A stretch of 52,013 bases of DNA from assembly GCA_034439735.1 (NCBI GenBank), contig JAWXAX010000118.1, forward strand, positions 1 to 52,013, given 5' to 3'. Made by a program: the position numbers and the translations under genes. Source of the stretch: Rhodothermales bacterium. GTDB taxonomy: Bacteria > Bacteroidota > Rhodothermia > Rhodothermales > JAHQVL01. Below, piece after piece: positions 34,601-43,048 of this stretch. Numbering within the stretch: the first letter of the stretch is position 1; the number at the start of each line of letters is the position of its first letter. The notes under the pieces were generated by a model. The model did not search any database and was not told the origin of the DNA. It worked only from the letters and a program-made list of their open reading frames with translations.

Positions 34601-35545
34601 CTTACCATCGTGCACGAAGGGCAGCAAGTGCCCCTCGTAGCCGTCGCCGACATGCAACTGCGTGGCGGTTTAGGGTCGGTGACGCGGCTTGACCTGTACC
34701 GGGTAGCGACGGTGACCGGAAAGGCAGCCGATGGCTTCACTGGCCCTGAGGTGCTGGCCTCCACAAGGGCGCACCTGGCGGATTACGAGACCACCGTGCC
34801 CGAGGGATATACCCTTACCTATACAGGCGAAAACGAGGAGCAGCAGGAGAGTTTTGGCTTCCTCAGCTATGTGTTACTGATTGGCGTGGCCCTGATCTTC
34901 ATGATCATGGTCGCCCAGTTCAACAGCGTAAGCACGCCGTTTATCATCATGGTGGCCGTTGGCCTGAGTCTGATCGGGGTTCTGTTGGGGCTGATTCTGA
35001 CCCGCACGCCATTTGGCCTGATGACATTTATTGGCGTCATCAGTCTTGCCGGCATTGTGGTGAACAACAACATCGTGTTGATCGACTTCACGATGAAGTT
35101 GCGCGAGCGTGGTATGGATAAACGTGCGGCCATTATCGAAGCCGGTGCTACTCGACTCCGCCCCGTGATTCTGACCGCATTAACCACCGTGATCGGCCTG
35201 GTGCCGTTGACCGTCGGGTTAAACATCGACTTCGTGGGCCTGCTGACGGATTTTGCGCCGAACTTCCAGTTGGGATCTCAGAACACGCAGTTCTGGGGGC
35301 CGATGGGCATCTCGATCATCAGCGGATTGACGTTCGCGACCTTCCTGACGCTGGTCATCGTGCCGGTCATGTACTCGGTCTTTGATTCTATCTCGCAGCG
35401 GTTCTCGCAGACATTCGCGGTGGAGAATGACGAAGAAGTGGACGCGATCGCCGGCGACGGGACGCCCGACGGCCTCATGCCCCAACTGGGCGGAAATGGG
35501 AGCGCTTATGCACTGAAGGATGGCGGCGCCCAGCGGCCGGCGTGA
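31649..35545 (+). CDS. RND efflux transporter with extra membrane segment block
   Basis: At 1298 residues this proton-driven exporter is about 250 longer than AcrB-like pumps. The N-terminus (ITDISIQYRTSVLVLTAIL), the first periplasmic part (EANPSIEIPQIVVTTIYPGA) and the proton-relay helix (LIIALGMLVDNAIVIIENI, with the Asp) are standard, as is the second half (GVISLAGIVVNNNIVLIDF). Between TM6 and the second periplasmic domain, residues about 510-720 hold roughly five to six additional hydrophobic stretches (for example GATVLVALTGVVIGIANW, FTLGAVALVLGGIIS, LLVPGGILAALGLIGIFV). I do not know their function. Substrate unknown; heavy-metal-type specificity is not suggested. Confidence 0.9.
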   Translation: MRITDISIQYRTSVLVLTAILTIGGLLSYLTIPKEANPSIEIPQIVVTTIYPGASPDDIESLVTQHIEQEVQGLSGIKEIRSTSTEGVSTVIVEFDPDVSIDDALQKVRDKVGIAKSEIPPEAEEPLVSEIDLQEFPIMTINLAAGYSLARLKDVAEDLEEQLEGIPSVLKVDVIGALEREVQVDVDLNALKSYNLAFEDVIATIREENTNIPGGSIDVDRANYLVRVNGEIEAPAELENLVVEAPGGVPVYIRDIATVVFGFKERATYSRLEMIQEEDEEGALRMLSDEELATLQVVSLNIVKRSGANILDTVKEIDEKMAAFTFPAGTRHVITGDMSVYVEAMLKDLENNVISGLIFVVAVLLFFLGVRNAFLVGIAIPLSMFIAFILFQTLGYTLNFIILFSLIIALGMLVDNAIVIIENIYRFREQGYSRFESARLGTSEVGPAVIASTATTVAAFAPMLFWPGIIGEFMSYMPLTLIVTLICSLFVALVINPVFMGIYARMDNEESPPMRRAARIGATVLVALTGVVIGIANWKSLVVLIVAIPVLIWMHKHVFKPMGDRFVQTGFPRIVTRYRTFLNWMLERDYSAKRALLRNTFSLGAFTLGAVALVLGGIISRIAGQYAGMILLVPGGILAALGLIGIFVHIAEILYIGGKTTVKGGVYLALGIGALLGIIQISPRHLEPSAAVVLMAVPVLVVLIGALGWVFKAPRQLILTDNRSRLLNGVIGSLFGIVGLFVLAPTGVEFFPTTDPNQVAIEFEAPLGTNLETSNGVALEAHSRIDALLHDNPNLRANVKNMLTNVGVGGDVMFGGSAAGPERARLTLNLVDYEDRAEPSPITMAALRNQLKGIPGTEVTFSQDQSGPPVGNPVNIEISGADFEVISRVATEVKTRLSEASETGAIPGLVDVNDNLNSGRPELQVDIDRERAAQYGLSTSLIASTIRSAINGSEAGTYRTGKNEYDIIVRLAESDRSSLESLRNLTIVHEGQQVPLVAVADMQLRGGLGSVTRLDLYRVATVTGKAADGFTGPEVLASTRAHLADYETTVPEGYTLTYTGENEEQQESFGFLSYVLLIGVALIFMIMVAQFNSVSTPFIIMVAVGLSLIGVLLGLILTRTPFGLMTFIGVISLAGIVVNNNIVLIDFTMKLRERGMDKRAAIIEAGATRLRPVILTALTTVIGLVPLTVGLNIDFVGLLTDFAPNFQLGSQNTQFWGPMGISIISGLTFATFLTLVIVPVMYSVFDSISQRFSQTFAVENDEEVDAIAGDGTPDGLMPQLGGNGSAYALKDGGAQRPA

Positions 35546-35582
35546 GGGGCGTGAATCGCAGACGTTAAGGATACAACGAACG

Positions 35583-35643
35583 AGCAGCGGCCTGGAGTGC
35601 CGGGACGCATGAGCGCTCCCGGGCTGCTCCAGCCGCTGCTTAT
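35583..35643 (+). terminator. Large hairpin after the RND operon
   Basis: AGCAGCGGCCTGGAG at the left pairs with CTCCAGCCGCTGCTT at the right, with an inner GCCGGGA/TCCCGGGC stem. It lies about 37 bp after the RND stop codon and is followed by ATTGTGTCG, a weak T-tract. It probably ends the efflux operon. The remainder of the gap to 35840 holds nothing I recognise apart from a presumed promoter for the next gene. Confidence 0.6.
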
Positions 35644-35840
35644 TGTGTCGAGTCGATCTATGGCCGGCTCGTATTTGCGTTACGACAGCCGTCTTATGGG
35701 CTAAATCAGGATTGCGGAAATACCCTGAAAGTAGTAAGCTGTAGAATGGACCTGTCGGCGCGGTAAACCTGTCGCTGTTGTTTCCACGTTAAGAGCCCGC
35801 CAGCACGCATCCAAACGGCCGATACGATGTTGAAGCCCGC

Positions 35841-36965
35841 ATGACACTTCTCGCGATTTACATCATTCTGGCCATAGGCGTCTCCTTTTTGTGTTCGATC
35901 ATGGAGGCTGTGCTCCTAAGTATCACCCCATCATACATTGCGGGGCTCGAACAGGAGGGGCGTAGTCTAGGGAGTAAGATTCGGATGTTGAAGGCACAGA
36001 TCGACCGTCCGCTTGCGGCAATTCTGAGTCTGAATACCATTGCAAACACCATGGGGGCCGCCGCGGCCGGCGCGCAGGCCGCCGCGCTTTTTGGCAGTCA
36101 TGTCGTAGGGGCATTTTCGGCAGGGATGACGCTGATGATCCTGATCTTCTCCGAGATCATCCCGAAAACCGTCGGCGCTATCTTCTGGCGCCAGCTCGCG
36201 CCGATTGTGGTCCGAGTGTTGATGCCCGTGATGTGGGTCATGTGGCCGCTCGTTCGACTGGCGCAGTCGGTCACACGGTTGTTGACGCGCCATCGCAGCA
36301 AGATATCGTTCAGCCGCGAGGAGTTTTCGGCTCTCGCAGAAATTGGCCATCAGGAAGGCGTTTTCCATGAGAACGAGTCGCGCATCCTGAAAAACTTGTT
36401 TCGCTTTACGTCGATCCGAGTGAAGGATATCATGACGCCTCGCATCGTTGTGTTCTCGCTGGCAAACGCGATGACAATCGATGAAGTGATGGAATCGCAC
36501 GAGGAGTTTCGGTTTTCGCGGATTCTGGTGTATCGCGAAAGCCGAGATGTCGTGGCGGGCTATGTATTAAAAGACGACCTCCTACTCAAGGCGGCGCAGG
36601 GGCGGGGGGATCTTACGCTGGAGGCGTTGACACGGGAGATTATGGTCGTGCCGGATGCTCTGTCCATCTCGGCCTTATTGGATCGGTTGTTGGACCGTCT
36701 GGATCATATCGCTATGGTCGTAGACGAATACGGCGGGTTCGCGGGCATCGTTACGATGGAGGATGTGGTGGAGACGTTGCTCGGGATGGAAATCGTCGAC
36801 GAGGCGGATACGATCCAGGATTTGCAGGAGTGGGCGCGCCAACAGTGGACGAGGCGCGCGCGCCGGCTGGGGTTGCTCACCGAAGCGGGAGAGGCCGTGG
36901 CGACGGCACCTGCACAAATGATGACTGGTCGTCCGATCGAAACAGGTAATTCGCCGGCCGAATGA
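35841..36965 (+). CDS. CNNM/CorC-type transporter with CBS domains
   Basis: A 374-residue membrane protein. The N-terminal CNNM domain has three to four membrane segments (IYIILAIGVSFLCSIMEAVLL, then IANTMGAAAAGAQAAALFG and MTLMILIFSEIIPKTVGAIF). The paired CBS domains follow (MTPRIVVFSLANAMTI to VVAGYVLKDDLLL; DRLDHIAMVVDEYGGFAGIV). This family moves or senses Mg2+ or Co2+; the C-terminal CorC_HlyC domain is missing, the protein ending soon after the CBS pair. The annotation 'hemolysin' in databases is historical. It overlaps mpl by 4 bp (ATGA), so translation is coupled. Confidence 0.88.
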   Translation: MTLLAIYIILAIGVSFLCSIMEAVLLSITPSYIAGLEQEGRSLGSKIRMLKAQIDRPLAAILSLNTIANTMGAAAAGAQAAALFGSHVVGAFSAGMTLMILIFSEIIPKTVGAIFWRQLAPIVVRVLMPVMWVMWPLVRLAQSVTRLLTRHRSKISFSREEFSALAEIGHQEGVFHENESRILKNLFRFTSIRVKDIMTPRIVVFSLANAMTIDEVMESHEEFRFSRILVYRESRDVVAGYVLKDDLLLKAAQGRGDLTLEALTREIMVVPDALSISALLDRLLDRLDHIAMVVDEYGGFAGIVTMEDVVETLLGMEIVDEADTIQDLQEWARQQWTRRARRLGLLTEAGEAVATAPAQMMTGRPIETGNSPAE

Positions 36966-38446
36966 GTATCTCGTCCCTGCCTGATGCCCAGCTGCGGGTC
37001 TTTGCGCGGCCGGCCGCGCCGGCGCTTGAGGCCATCCGCACGGTCTATCTCGTCGGCATCTGCGGCACGGGGATGGGCTCGCTCGCCGGATTGCTTCAGG
37101 AGGCCGGCTATGCGGTATCGGGGGCGGACCAGGCGGTGTATCCGCCCATGAGCGACCGACTTGCCGAGGCCGGTATTACGGTGTTTCAGGGGTACGACCC
37201 GGCGCATCTCGAGCCCGCGCCAGACCTCGTCATCATCGGCAACGCCTGTACGCCGACCCATCCGGAAGCCGCCGCCGCGCGCGATCGCTGCCTCGTGCAA
37301 CTGTCGTTTCCCGAGGCACTCGCTCACTTATTTCTTGCGAATCGGCGTTCGCTAGTGGTAGCCGGCACCCACGGAAAAACGACTACGACGGGCTTGCTGG
37401 TCCACCTGCTCCGCTCGGCCGGCCGCGACCCGGGGTTCCTGGTAGGTGGGGTGATGCAGAATGTCGGCGTAAGCTGCGCTGTTGGAACGGGGCCGCATTT
37501 CGTCGTCGAGGGCGATGAATACGATAGTGCGTATTTCGACAAACGCCCCAAGTTCGTCCACTATCGCCCGACCAGCGCCATCGTGACGTCCATGGAACTC
37601 GATCACACGGACATCTATCCGACCTGGGAAGCCTATCGCGCCGCCTTCGAGGAATTGACGCGGCTGGTGCCTCCGGAAGGACTGCTTGCTCTTTGTGGAG
37701 ACCACGAGCCGGTGCGAGATCTGGCAGTGATGGCGAGGAGCCGGGTCGTGTTATATGGTCTGGACCCCGTCAATACGATCTCATGCCGCGACCGTCAGGT
37801 GGACGCCGATGGCCAATCGTTTACGCTCGTATCCGGAGGCCGCGCCCTGGGCCGGCTCCATCTCCCGATGCATGGCTTGCATAACCTCAGTAACACGCTG
37901 GGGGCGGTGGCTATCGCGCTCGACGAGGGGTTGAACTTCGATGAAATTCACGCCGGCCTGGGGTCGTTTCCCGGCATGATGCGCCGGCAGGAAGTGCTTG
38001 GCGAGGTGCGCGGCATCCGAGTGCTGGACGATTTTGCACACCATCCTACGGCCGTGCGCGTCACGATCGACGCTGTGCGCGACGCCAACCCCGGGCGCCG
38101 GCTCGTGGCCGTGTTCGAACCGCGGTCCAATACCAGCCGGCGAAAGGCCTTTGAGCTGGCCTATGTGGATGCCCTGGCTCTCGCCGACGTAGCCTGTCTG
38201 ACGACGCCGCCGTTCCGGCACAACGACCGGGTGGAGGATTTCCTGGATCCGGACGTCATCGTGCGGTTGCTGGAACAACTAGGCATAACGGCCCACCGCA
38301 CCGCCGACGCCGATGACATGCTGGCGATCTTGCTACATCTCCTCGTCCCGGGCGATGTTGTGCTCATCATGAGCAACGGGGGTTTTGGGGGGTTGCATCG
38401 CCGGCTGCTGGATGGATTAAAGATGGGAGATTCAAGATTAAAGTAA
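36962..38446 (+). CDS. mpl: UDP-N-acetylmuramate:L-alanyl-gamma-D-glutamyl-meso-diaminopimelate ligase
   Basis: A 494-residue Mur ligase that attaches recycled murein tripeptide to UDP-MurNAc. The N-terminal nucleotide motif VYLVGICGTGMGSLAGLL is the Mpl hallmark, followed by P-loop VVAGTHGKTTTTGLL, VEGDEYDSAYFDKRPKF, SMELDHTDIY, HGLHNLSNTLGAV and DDFAHHPTAV. MurC is shorter and has different N-terminal detail. It suggests a DAP-type peptidoglycan with recycling. The start overlaps the preceding CNNM gene by 4 bp. Palindromic repeats just downstream may end transcription. Confidence 0.93.
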   Translation: MSISSLPDAQLRVFARPAAPALEAIRTVYLVGICGTGMGSLAGLLQEAGYAVSGADQAVYPPMSDRLAEAGITVFQGYDPAHLEPAPDLVIIGNACTPTHPEAAAARDRCLVQLSFPEALAHLFLANRRSLVVAGTHGKTTTTGLLVHLLRSAGRDPGFLVGGVMQNVGVSCAVGTGPHFVVEGDEYDSAYFDKRPKFVHYRPTSAIVTSMELDHTDIYPTWEAYRAAFEELTRLVPPEGLLALCGDHEPVRDLAVMARSRVVLYGLDPVNTISCRDRQVDADGQSFTLVSGGRALGRLHLPMHGLHNLSNTLGAVAIALDEGLNFDEIHAGLGSFPGMMRRQEVLGEVRGIRVLDDFAHHPTAVRVTIDAVRDANPGRRLVAVFEPRSNTSRRKAFELAYVDALALADVACLTTPPFRHNDRVEDFLDPDVIVRLLEQLGITAHRTADADDMLAILLHLLVPGDVVLIMSNGGFGGLHRRLLDGLKMGDSRLK

Positions 38447-38475
38447 CCGTGCGCCGGGCACCTCCCAGGGACACC

Positions 38476-38541
38476 TGCCCATCCCGACAACGCAGGCATT
38501 GTCGGGATTTGCCCCTCCTCCGGGGCGAGGAGGGGCCTGTG
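38476..38541. repeat. Two palindromes; third copy of a dispersed repeat
   Basis: CCCGACAA/TTGTCGGG forms one hairpin (about 38477-38499) and GCCCCTCCTC/GAGGAGGGGC another (38511-38537). The stretch GGGATTTGCCCCTCCTC with flanks is, in reverse complement, also found in long repeats A (9332-9372) and B (12297-12345). As the gap follows mpl and precedes the convergent DUF937 gene, it could also act as a terminator. Confidence 0.6.
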
Positions 38542-38560
38542 TCCCGAGCGCGGTGCGCAA

Positions 38561-39205
38561 TTAGAAGAGCTTCTTCGCCATCCCGAGGAGGTCGTCCATG
38601 ACGGAGCCGTCCTTGTCGGCGTCCAGGAAGCTGCCGAGCATGTCGAGCGCCGGGTTACCGGCCGCTTTCTGCTGGGGCTGACCGCCGCCGGTGAGGCCTT
38701 TGAGGAGGCCGCCGAGGAGACCGCCGCCGCCACTATTACCACCACTGTTGCCACCGCCCATGGCGGCGCCAGCGAGGCCTTCGAGCAGGCCGGCGTTGGA
38801 GGTCTGCTTGCTGAGTGCACCCATCACGACCGTCGCCAGCATCGGGAGCATCTTCTTGAGGATGCCGGCGTCGAGGCCGGTTTGTTGCGCGGCGTGGCCG
38901 GCGACGTTGCGGCTCACATCCTTGCTACCCAGGATGTGCCCGAGGATGGCGTTGCCATCATTAATCGTTTCGGCCTGGCCGAGAAGATTCGGTTTTTCGA
39001 CATACTGCGAGTGGCTCCCTTTCTGAAGCGCGCCGAGGAGCCCTTCCAGGCCACCGGGCGACGAAGCGTTTTTCTGGATGCCGCGGGTGAGGGCAGGGAT
39101 CATGTGCGTCACGGCGCTCTGCACCTGGTTCGGGTCCAGGTTTAGCTGCTTGGCCATCTGCTGGAGTACGGCTCCGTTCTGGAGCACACTGGAAAGAAGA
39201 TTCAT
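38561..39205 (-). CDS. DUF937 domain protein
   Basis: A 214-residue protein with the DUF937 pattern: NLLSSVLQNGAVLQQMAKQL, LNLDPNQVQSAVTHMIPALT, GHILGSKDVSRNVAGHAAQ and ILKKMLPMLATVVMGALSKQ, a helical fold repeated twice. A glycine- and asparagine-rich linker (GGGNSGGNSGGGG) leads to a C-terminal block with SFLDADKDGSVMDDLLGMA, which resembles an EF-hand-like or dockerin-type loop (DADKDGS). Function unknown. No signal peptide. Convergent with mpl. Confidence 0.85.
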   Translation of the reverse strand: MNLLSSVLQNGAVLQQMAKQLNLDPNQVQSAVTHMIPALTRGIQKNASSPGGLEGLLGALQKGSHSQYVEKPNLLGQAETINDGNAILGHILGSKDVSRNVAGHAAQQTGLDAGILKKMLPMLATVVMGALSKQTSNAGLLEGLAGAAMGGGNSGGNSGGGGLLGGLLKGLTGGGQPQQKAAGNPALDMLGSFLDADKDGSVMDDLLGMAKKLF

Positions 39206-39421
39206 GGGTAGGTGTTAGGCAATGGGTAGGAAGAAAAAGCGCGATAACGCGTGGTCCGCGTAACGTTGCGCGCGATCAAACGCCGGTCCATCGACCGCGT
39301 GGGTCCGAAGACGGTCGAAAATGGGGGATTCGCGGGGATGAAACGTCTGAATTGTACACAATAACTGTATAAAAATGCACCTCCATGCCGGCTTCGCCTC
39401 GCTTTTTACACAGCATGTAGA

Positions 39422-41143
39422 TCACGGCGTACGGTACGCCACCCGGCCGCCGATGATGGTCATAACCACCTCGGTGGCGGGGATCTCCTCCTCGGGAATG
39501 GAGAGGATGTCGCGAGATAAAACGGTGATGTCGGCGAGTTTGCCGGGCGTCAGCGTCCCCTTGATCGTTTCCTCGAACGCGGCGTAGGCGTTGTTGATGG
39601 TATAGGAGGCCAGCGCCTGCTCGCGGGTGAGGCGCTGTTCGGGGTAAAATACCGAGCCGTCGTTCAAGCGTCGGCTCACGGTGGCGTAGTAGCTGGCCAG
39701 GGCGGAGACGTCCTCCACCGGGGCGTCGGTGCCATTGCCGACGACCACGCCGGCGTCCCAGAGGCTCTGCCATACGTACGCTCCTTCACGCGAGCGCTGT
39801 TCACCGAGGCGTTTGGGCACCCATGGGCCGTCGGATGTGGCGTGGACGCCCTGCATGGCGGCGATGACGCCAAGGTCGGCCATGCGCGGGATATCGTCTG
39901 GATGGAGATGTTGCGCGTGTTCGATGCGCCAGCGGAGGTCGGTCTTGTCCGGATGGGCGGCAAACAGGCGCTCGTAGATGTCGAGCACCTCGCGGTTGGC
40001 CCGGTCGCCGATGGCGTGGATGTTGACCTGGTAGTTGTGGGCGATGGCCACGAGAGCGGCCGCCTCGAGCGCCTCGATCGATTCCAGGTTCAACCCGGCG
40101 CTGGAGGGCATGTCCTCGTACGGCTCCAGTAGCCACGCCCCGTGTGGGCCGAGGGCGCCATCGATAGCGAGTTTGATGGATCGGACGTTCAGGAAGTGGT
40201 TGCCGTAATCCGGTAAGAAGTAGGCATCCATCCGCGCGTCCAGTTCCTCGGGGGACTCGCCGCGGAGCATGACGTAGAGGCGGACGGGCAACGCGCCTTC
40301 GTCGGCCATGCGTTTGAGGAAGTCAATCTCCTCGAACGACGACCCGGCGTCGTGGAACGAGGTGATGCCGGCCATCAGGGCGGCCGCGCCAGCGAGTTCG
40401 ACCTGCTTGCGGAGGTCGGCCTCGATCTGCTCGGGGCTCCGCTGTGCGAGGTAGCTTTCCAGGGCGCGGCCGACGAGTCCCTGGGCGGTTTCGCGCAACA
40501 GCCCGGTGGGCTCGCCCTGCGCGTCGTGGACGATTTCGCCGCCGGCGGGGTCGGGGGTCTCAGGACTCACGCGGCCCAGTTCGAGGGCGAGGGCGTTGGC
40601 GAAGGAGGCGTGTCCGCTGGCGTGCGTGAGGTAGACGGGGTTTTCGGGGGAGGCGGCGCTCATCGTGTGGTGGGTGGGGACGCCGTCGGCACTGCCGGCG
40701 GGCGTTTCGTCCCACTTCTCCTGGTGCCACCCGCGGCCAAGAATCCACGCGCCGGGTTCGGCCTGTTGCACGGCTTCGGCCACCATATCGACCATTTCCT
40801 GCCAGGTGCGGGCCTTTGTGAGGTCGAGGATCATCTTCGCCTCGCCGATCCCCAGGAAGTGGCCGTGGCCCTCAATAAGGCCGGGGATGGCGAGCCGGCC
40901 GGCGAGGTCGATCACCTGGGTGCTATCCCCGATGTACGACGCGATCTCCTCTTCCGTACCGAGAGCCACGATCCGGTCGCCGCGGACAGCCAGGGCGCGG
41001 GCCTCAGGGACGAGGGAATCTACCGAGACGATGCGGCCGTTGGTGAGCACGAGGTCGGCCGCCGGCTCGGCGGGGGCGCCGCACCCAATGAGCCATACGA
41101 AGCCCGCCAGCACAAGTAAGAAACGAAAGGGGAGCGATTTCAT
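39422..41143 (-). CDS. Amidohydrolase lipoprotein (YtcJ-like)
   Basis: About 573 residues from ATG 41143 (MKSLPFRFLLVLAGFVWL). The lipobox LIGC marks a lipoprotein. The amidohydrolase fold follows: DLVLTNGRIVSVDS, LAIPGLIEGHGHFLG (metal-binding HxH), FHDAGSSFEE, AIDGALGPHGAWLL, INIHAIGDRANREVL... (His-metal ligand), RIEHAQHL and GNGTDAPVEDVSAL (Asp). The C-terminus (TPGKLADITVLSRD) matches YtcJ-type amidohydrolases of unknown substrate. An in-frame ATG at 41278 lies inside glyS and is rejected. It is 29 bp downstream of glyS on the same strand (overlapping start and end regions), so the two are probably co-transcribed. Confidence 0.86.
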   Translation of the reverse strand: MKSLPFRFLLVLAGFVWLIGCGAPAEPAADLVLTNGRIVSVDSLVPEARALAVRGDRIVALGTEEEIASYIGDSTQVIDLAGRLAIPGLIEGHGHFLGIGEAKMILDLTKARTWQEMVDMVAEAVQQAEPGAWILGRGWHQEKWDETPAGSADGVPTHHTMSAASPENPVYLTHASGHASFANALALELGRVSPETPDPAGGEIVHDAQGEPTGLLRETAQGLVGRALESYLAQRSPEQIEADLRKQVELAGAAALMAGITSFHDAGSSFEEIDFLKRMADEGALPVRLYVMLRGESPEELDARMDAYFLPDYGNHFLNVRSIKLAIDGALGPHGAWLLEPYEDMPSSAGLNLESIEALEAAALVAIAHNYQVNIHAIGDRANREVLDIYERLFAAHPDKTDLRWRIEHAQHLHPDDIPRMADLGVIAAMQGVHATSDGPWVPKRLGEQRSREGAYVWQSLWDAGVVVGNGTDAPVEDVSALASYYATVSRRLNDGSVFYPEQRLTREQALASYTINNAYAAFEETIKGTLTPGKLADITVLSRDILSIPEEEIPATEVVMTIIGGRVAYRTP

Positions 41144-41171
41144 GAGGCCGTACGGGAGTTTGGAGGATGGA

Positions 41172-42626
41172 TCACATTCCGCGCTTCGATCTCTCCTTCC
41201 AGGCGCGCATCTGATCGAACAGGTAGGCGGCGACGTTGTCTTTCGGTATACGAACCTGAGCCATCGAGTCGCGCTCACGGACCGTCACGGTGCCGTCCTC
41301 GGTCGTTTGGCCGTCAACCGTGATGCAGAACGGGGTGCCGATCTCATCCATTCGGCGGTAGCGCCGGCCGACGGCGCCCTTCTCGTCGTAAAACGTGTTG
41401 AAGTGCTGGCGGAGGTCCTGGTCGATGGCCTCTGCGATTTCCGGCATCCCGTCCTTCTTGACGAGGGGGAAGATGGCGACTTTGATCGGGGCGATTTTGG
41501 GGTGGAATTTGAGGACGACGCGTTCTTCCTCACCGTTGACGGCCTCTTCGTGGTAGGCTTCGCTGAGGAGCATGAGGATGGTGCGGTCCATGCCGGCGGA
41601 GGTCTCGACGACGTAGGGAATATACCGCTCCTGCGTCTGGGTGTCGAAGTACTCCATCTTTTTGCCCGAGAATTCCTGGTGCCGCCTGAGGTCGAAGTCC
41701 GTGCGCGAGTGGATGCCTTCGATTTCCTGCCAGCCGAACGGGAATTCGTACTGGATGTCGACGGCGGCGTCGGCGTAGTGGGCGAGTTTTTCGTGGACGT
41801 GGTACTGGAGTTTGTTGGCCGGGATGCCGTTCGCCAGGTGCCACTGGAGCCGTTTTTCCTTCCAGGCCTCGAAGGCCTCCATCTGGCTGCCGGGCTTGAC
41901 GAAGTACTGCATCTCCATCTGCTCGAACTCGCGCATCCGGAAGATAAACTGGCGGGCGACGATCTCGTTGCGGAACGCCTTGCCCACCTGCGCGATGCCG
42001 AAGGGCACGGCCAGGCGGGAGGTCTCTCGGACGTTGTGGAAGTTGACGAAGATGCCCTGGGCCGTTTCGGGGCGGAGGTAGATCTTGCTGTCGGCATCGG
42101 CGATGGGGCCGATGTGGGTGGAGAACATGAGGTTAAACTGGCGCACCTCCGTCCAGTCGAACGCGCCGGAGTCCGGCCCTTTGATCTCCTCGCCCATGAT
42201 GATGTCGTAGAGCGCCTTCGGCATATCCTCGGCGTTGAGGGCGGCTACAAGCTTTTCGTACACCCGGTCCGCGTCGGTATCCTTCCCCTTGTTGCGCAGC
42301 TTCGCGATGTGGCCTTCGATGAGCTGGTCGGCGCGGTAGCGCATCTTGGAGGCTTTGTCGTCGATGAGCGGGTCGTTAAACGCGTCGACGTGCCCGGACG
42401 CCTTCCAGGTCGTCGGGTGCATGAGGATGGCCGCGTCGAGGCCGGCGATGTTGTCATGCCGGTAGACCATCGCCTGCCACCACGCGTCGCGCACGTTCCG
42501 CTTGAGTTCGACGCCGAGCGGGCCATAGTCGTACGTGGCGCTCAGTCCGCCGTAGATCTCGGACGACGGGAAGATGAATCCACGGCGTTTGCAGAGGGAA
42601 ACGAGCTTTTCGAACAGGTCGGACAT
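41172..42626 (-). CDS. glyS: Glycyl-tRNA synthetase (homodimeric type)
   Basis: A 484-residue class II synthetase that charges tRNA(Gly). Visible family features are the start LFEKLVSLCKRRGFIFPSSE, GGLSATYDYGPLGVELKRN (motif 1 region), the RPETAQGIFVNF block, VGKAFRNEIVARQFIFRMREF (motif 2) and a late YIPYVVETSAGMDRTILM (motif 3). The anticodon-binding domain at the C-terminus follows (IAPIKVAIFPLVK). It is the alpha2 (eukaryote-like/bacterial homodimer) form rather than alpha2beta2, in keeping with Bacteroidota-type bacteria. A plus-strand frame opposite it is an antisense shadow. Confidence 0.95.
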   Translation of the reverse strand: MSDLFEKLVSLCKRRGFIFPSSEIYGGLSATYDYGPLGVELKRNVRDAWWQAMVYRHDNIAGLDAAILMHPTTWKASGHVDAFNDPLIDDKASKMRYRADQLIEGHIAKLRNKGKDTDADRVYEKLVAALNAEDMPKALYDIIMGEEIKGPDSGAFDWTEVRQFNLMFSTHIGPIADADSKIYLRPETAQGIFVNFHNVRETSRLAVPFGIAQVGKAFRNEIVARQFIFRMREFEQMEMQYFVKPGSQMEAFEAWKEKRLQWHLANGIPANKLQYHVHEKLAHYADAAVDIQYEFPFGWQEIEGIHSRTDFDLRRHQEFSGKKMEYFDTQTQERYIPYVVETSAGMDRTILMLLSEAYHEEAVNGEEERVVLKFHPKIAPIKVAIFPLVKKDGMPEIAEAIDQDLRQHFNTFYDEKGAVGRRYRRMDEIGTPFCITVDGQTTEDGTVTVRERDSMAQVRIPKDNVAAYLFDQMRAWKERSKRGM

Positions 42627-42715
42627 GGAAGCGGCCGGGCTACTACAGGGTGCGTCGGGAAAGAGCGCATACTACCAGTCTGACAGGGGTGGGGTTTCTG
42701 GAGGATTGGAGGCGA

Positions 42716-43048
42716 TCACGCGGCGTAGCCTATTTCTTCGCGCGGCTCGCCCTCCAGCCGCGGTCGGATCTGAATGATCACTTTCTGATCGAGCAGGCTC
42801 AGAAAATCGAGCAGCTTATCTGTTGTGAACCGGCTGAAGTGGCCATTCATGAGGTGGGAGACATCCGGTTGTGCAATCTTCAGCAACTGAGCTGTCTCCC
42901 GCTGTTTCAGGCCGCGGTCCTTGAGAATCCGAAAGACGTAGAAGCCGATTCTGGCACGCCGGTGCAATTCAGTTGCGTCGGCCAGCCCGAGATCCGCGAA
43001 GACGTTGTCGGTGCCGTGTTCATGGGGTCTAGCCATTGTCGCGTTCAT
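42716..43048 (-). CDS. HTH_37-type XRE regulator (antitoxin-like)
   Basis: A 110-residue protein with a helix-turn-helix: LKQRETAQLLKIAQPDVSHL and the following NGHFSRFTTDKLLDFLS. The layout (helix 1 ARIGFYVFRILKDRGLKQ, then a hydrophobic tail KVIIQIRPR) matches the HTH_37/HigA2-type regulators that serve as antitoxins for RelE-like or phage Gp49-like toxins. No intact toxin is beside it. Upstream DNA contains a short frame reading TPREDLEVIRK, interrupted by TGA, that could be a toxin's decayed C-terminus. It may now act as an orphan repressor. Confidence 0.7.
   Translation of the reverse strand: MNATMARPHEHGTDNVFADLGLADATELHRRARIGFYVFRILKDRGLKQRETAQLLKIAQPDVSHLMNGHFSRFTTDKLLDFLSLLDQKVIIQIRPRLEGEPREEIGYAA

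Noticed and set aside
40665-42683. Plus-strand open frame of 672 codons
   Set aside because: It is antisense to the amidohydrolase and glyS genes, both strongly supported; no recognisable domain.
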